Shown: positions 63,054-64,000 of the stretch, piece by piece | How positions within the stretch are numbered: the first letter of the stretch is position 1 | Layout: each line of letters begins with the position of its first letter | NCBI RefSeq assembly: GCF_000733475.1 | Contig: NZ_JPFK01000005.1 | Coordinates: 644,130 to 708,129 of the forward strand | DNA: 64,000 nucleotides | Source of the DNA: Mangrovimonas yunxiaonensis | GTDB taxonomy: Bacteria > Bacteroidota > Bacteroidia > Flavobacteriales > Flavobacteriaceae | Direction: 5' to 3' | The notes under the pieces: model-generated | What the model saw: only the letters and a program-made list of their open reading frames with translations | Databases searched by the model: none | What the model was told of the DNA's origin: nothing | Translations under genes and position numbers: made by a program

Positions 63054-63125
63054 GCACCATAACAGTGCAAAATAAACAAAAAAACGCACTATCACAGTGC
63101 AAATTGTTGTATGTTTGTACAAACA
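63054..63125 (+). promoter_or_regulatory. operator pair and promoter of ATPase gene copy 2
   Basis: The layout is the same as at 59031-59102, shifted by 4,023 bp. Site 2 here reads GCACTATCACAGTGC, two changes from copy 1. The changes extend its dyad arms to GCACT/AGTGC. The -7 box TATGTTTG is at 63110-63117 and the 14-bp palindrome at 63112-63125. Confidence 0.65.
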
Positions 63126-63133
63126 GTATAAAA

Positions 63134-64000
63134 ATGCACGCTTTATTTGAATATGCCAATAAGTTAATCTCAGATACAGAAATGGGATTTATACGCTATG
63201 CGTATCACCAGATAAATTGGAAGAACAGGCTTATTGGATTAATTGGTCCAAGAGGTGTTGGTAAGACAACTTTGGTTTTGCAGTATATAAAAAACAATCT
63301 GGACATTCGGCAAACCCTGTATGTGACAGTCGAAGATTTCTATTTTGCCAAAAACCGTTTAACAGATTTAGCAGATACCTTTGTAAAGTCGGGAGGAACA
63401 TATTTGTTTATAGACGAGATACACAAATACCCCGATTGGTCAAAAGAGCTGAAACTAATTTACGATTACCATAAAGATTTAAACGTGGTTTTTACAGGTT
63501 CTTCGGTACTCGACATCAAGAAAGGCAGTTCCGATTTAAGCCGTAGGGCACTAGTGTATACCATGCAAGGGCTATCTTTTCGGGAATATCTAGCGCTCTT
63601 TCATCAGATAAAAGTGCCAAAATTTAGTTTGGAAGATATCCTGAATCTAAAGGTAGACGTGCCTCAAATACCGCACCCTTTACCCTTGTTTTCAGATTAT
63701 CTCAAGAAAGGATATTATCCCTTTTCTTTAGAAGATGATTTCGATTTGAGGTTACAGCAAGTCGTTAATCAAACTTTGGAAACCGACATTCCTGTTTATG
63801 CAGAGATGAATGTAGCAACAGGTAGAAAATTAAAACAACTATTGGCTATTGTAGCCGAAAGCGCCCCTTTTAAACCCAATATGAGTAAAATTGCCGACAT
63901 GTTAAACATTAGCCGAAACAACATTGCAGATTACCTTTTGTATATGGAAGAAGCAGGAATGGTGGCGCAATTGAGAGCTGAAACGGGAGGAGTTCGAGGA
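63134..64000 (+). CDS. AAA ATPase with HTH, copy 2 (cut by window end)
   Basis: The first 289 codons of a second copy of the ATPase at 59111. I find five base differences over these 867 bases and no indel. Four are silent and one changes Thr17 to Met. Walker A, Walker B and the HTH are intact. The C-terminal nuclease-like region lies beyond the window, so whether this copy is complete cannot be seen. Confidence 0.85.
   Translation, partial: MHALFEYANKLISDTEMGFIRYAYHQINWKNRLIGLIGPRGVGKTTLVLQYIKNNLDIRQTLYVTVEDFYFAKNRLTDLADTFVKSGGTYLFIDEIHKYPDWSKELKLIYDYHKDLNVVFTGSSVLDIKKGSSDLSRRALVYTMQGLSFREYLALFHQIKVPKFSLEDILNLKVDVPQIPHPLPLFSDYLKKGYYPFSLEDDFDLRLQQVVNQTLETDIPVYAEMNVATGRKLKQLLAIVAESAPFKPNMSKIADMLNISRNNIADYLLYMEEAGMVAQLRAETGGVRG

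Overview
The window is a chromosomal segment of a marine-type member of the Flavobacteriaceae (Bacteroidota). Support for this comes from the standard Bacteroidota dcw order (mraZ to ftsZ, with no murF or ddl), several -7 boxes of the Bacteroidota TAnnTTTG type, the virtual absence of Shine-Dalgarno sequences, a mevalonate-type HMG-CoA reductase, a DPP-IV peptidase with POT transporters, and lipoprotein signals ending in a serine-cysteine lipobox. No rRNA operon, transposase, prophage or CRISPR array is present. One tRNA gene, tRNA-Arg(TCG), is present.

Layout. 1-4430: envelope biogenesis (lptC, a small membrane protein, a CNNM/CBS transporter-like protein, a PpiD-like chaperone). 4480-6710 (minus): mevalonate-pathway kinase and HMG-CoA reductase. 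6929-12390: peptide use (S9 peptidase and two POT transporters). 12479-17852: a thioredoxin-like protein, then a minus-strand run surE / membrane protein / lpxB / NlpC-P60 lipoprotein / comEC. 18065-22677: C-terminal processing protease, an orphan ABC permease, engB and a hydrolase. 22961-38353: the complete dcw operon for peptidoglycan precursors and division, preceded by three 10-bp-spaced MraZ-box-like repeats next to a -7 box. 38458-40433: yqeY, tRNA-Arg, an MtfA-like peptidase and a CBS protein.

40434-58740 is a surface polysaccharide locus. It opens with a 500-base gene-free stretch that can fold into an elaborate structure. It encodes two nucleotide-sugar branches (UDP-GlcNAc to UDP-GalNAcA by tviB/tviC; UDP-GlcNAc to UDP-ManNAcA by wecB/wecC), a flippase, a polymerase, two glycosyltransferases, a bi-domain oxidoreductase, a heparinase II/III-type protein, an initiating sugar-phosphate transferase and an acetyltransferase. 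The core (about 46.6-52.5 kb) is clearly more AT-rich than its flanks, which suggests transfer. The locus is interrupted by accessory units: tandem 130-bp repeats, a four-helix-bundle gene between two degenerate repeat tracts, and an AAA+/DUF4143-type ATPase gene with paired palindromes around its promoter.

From 56999 to the end, short genes sit in long non-coding repeat mosaics. These hold two near-identical AAA ATPase genes exactly 4,023 bp apart, each with its own pair of operator-like sites, and a DUF6364-type/PIN toxin-antitoxin pair bounded by an 11-bp inverted repeat that resembles integron core sites. The repeat modules recur in the same cyclic order, as if they were the remains of a decayed tandem super-repeat. 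This repeat, ATPase and cassette neighbourhood is the least explained part of the window and the best candidate for something undescribed.
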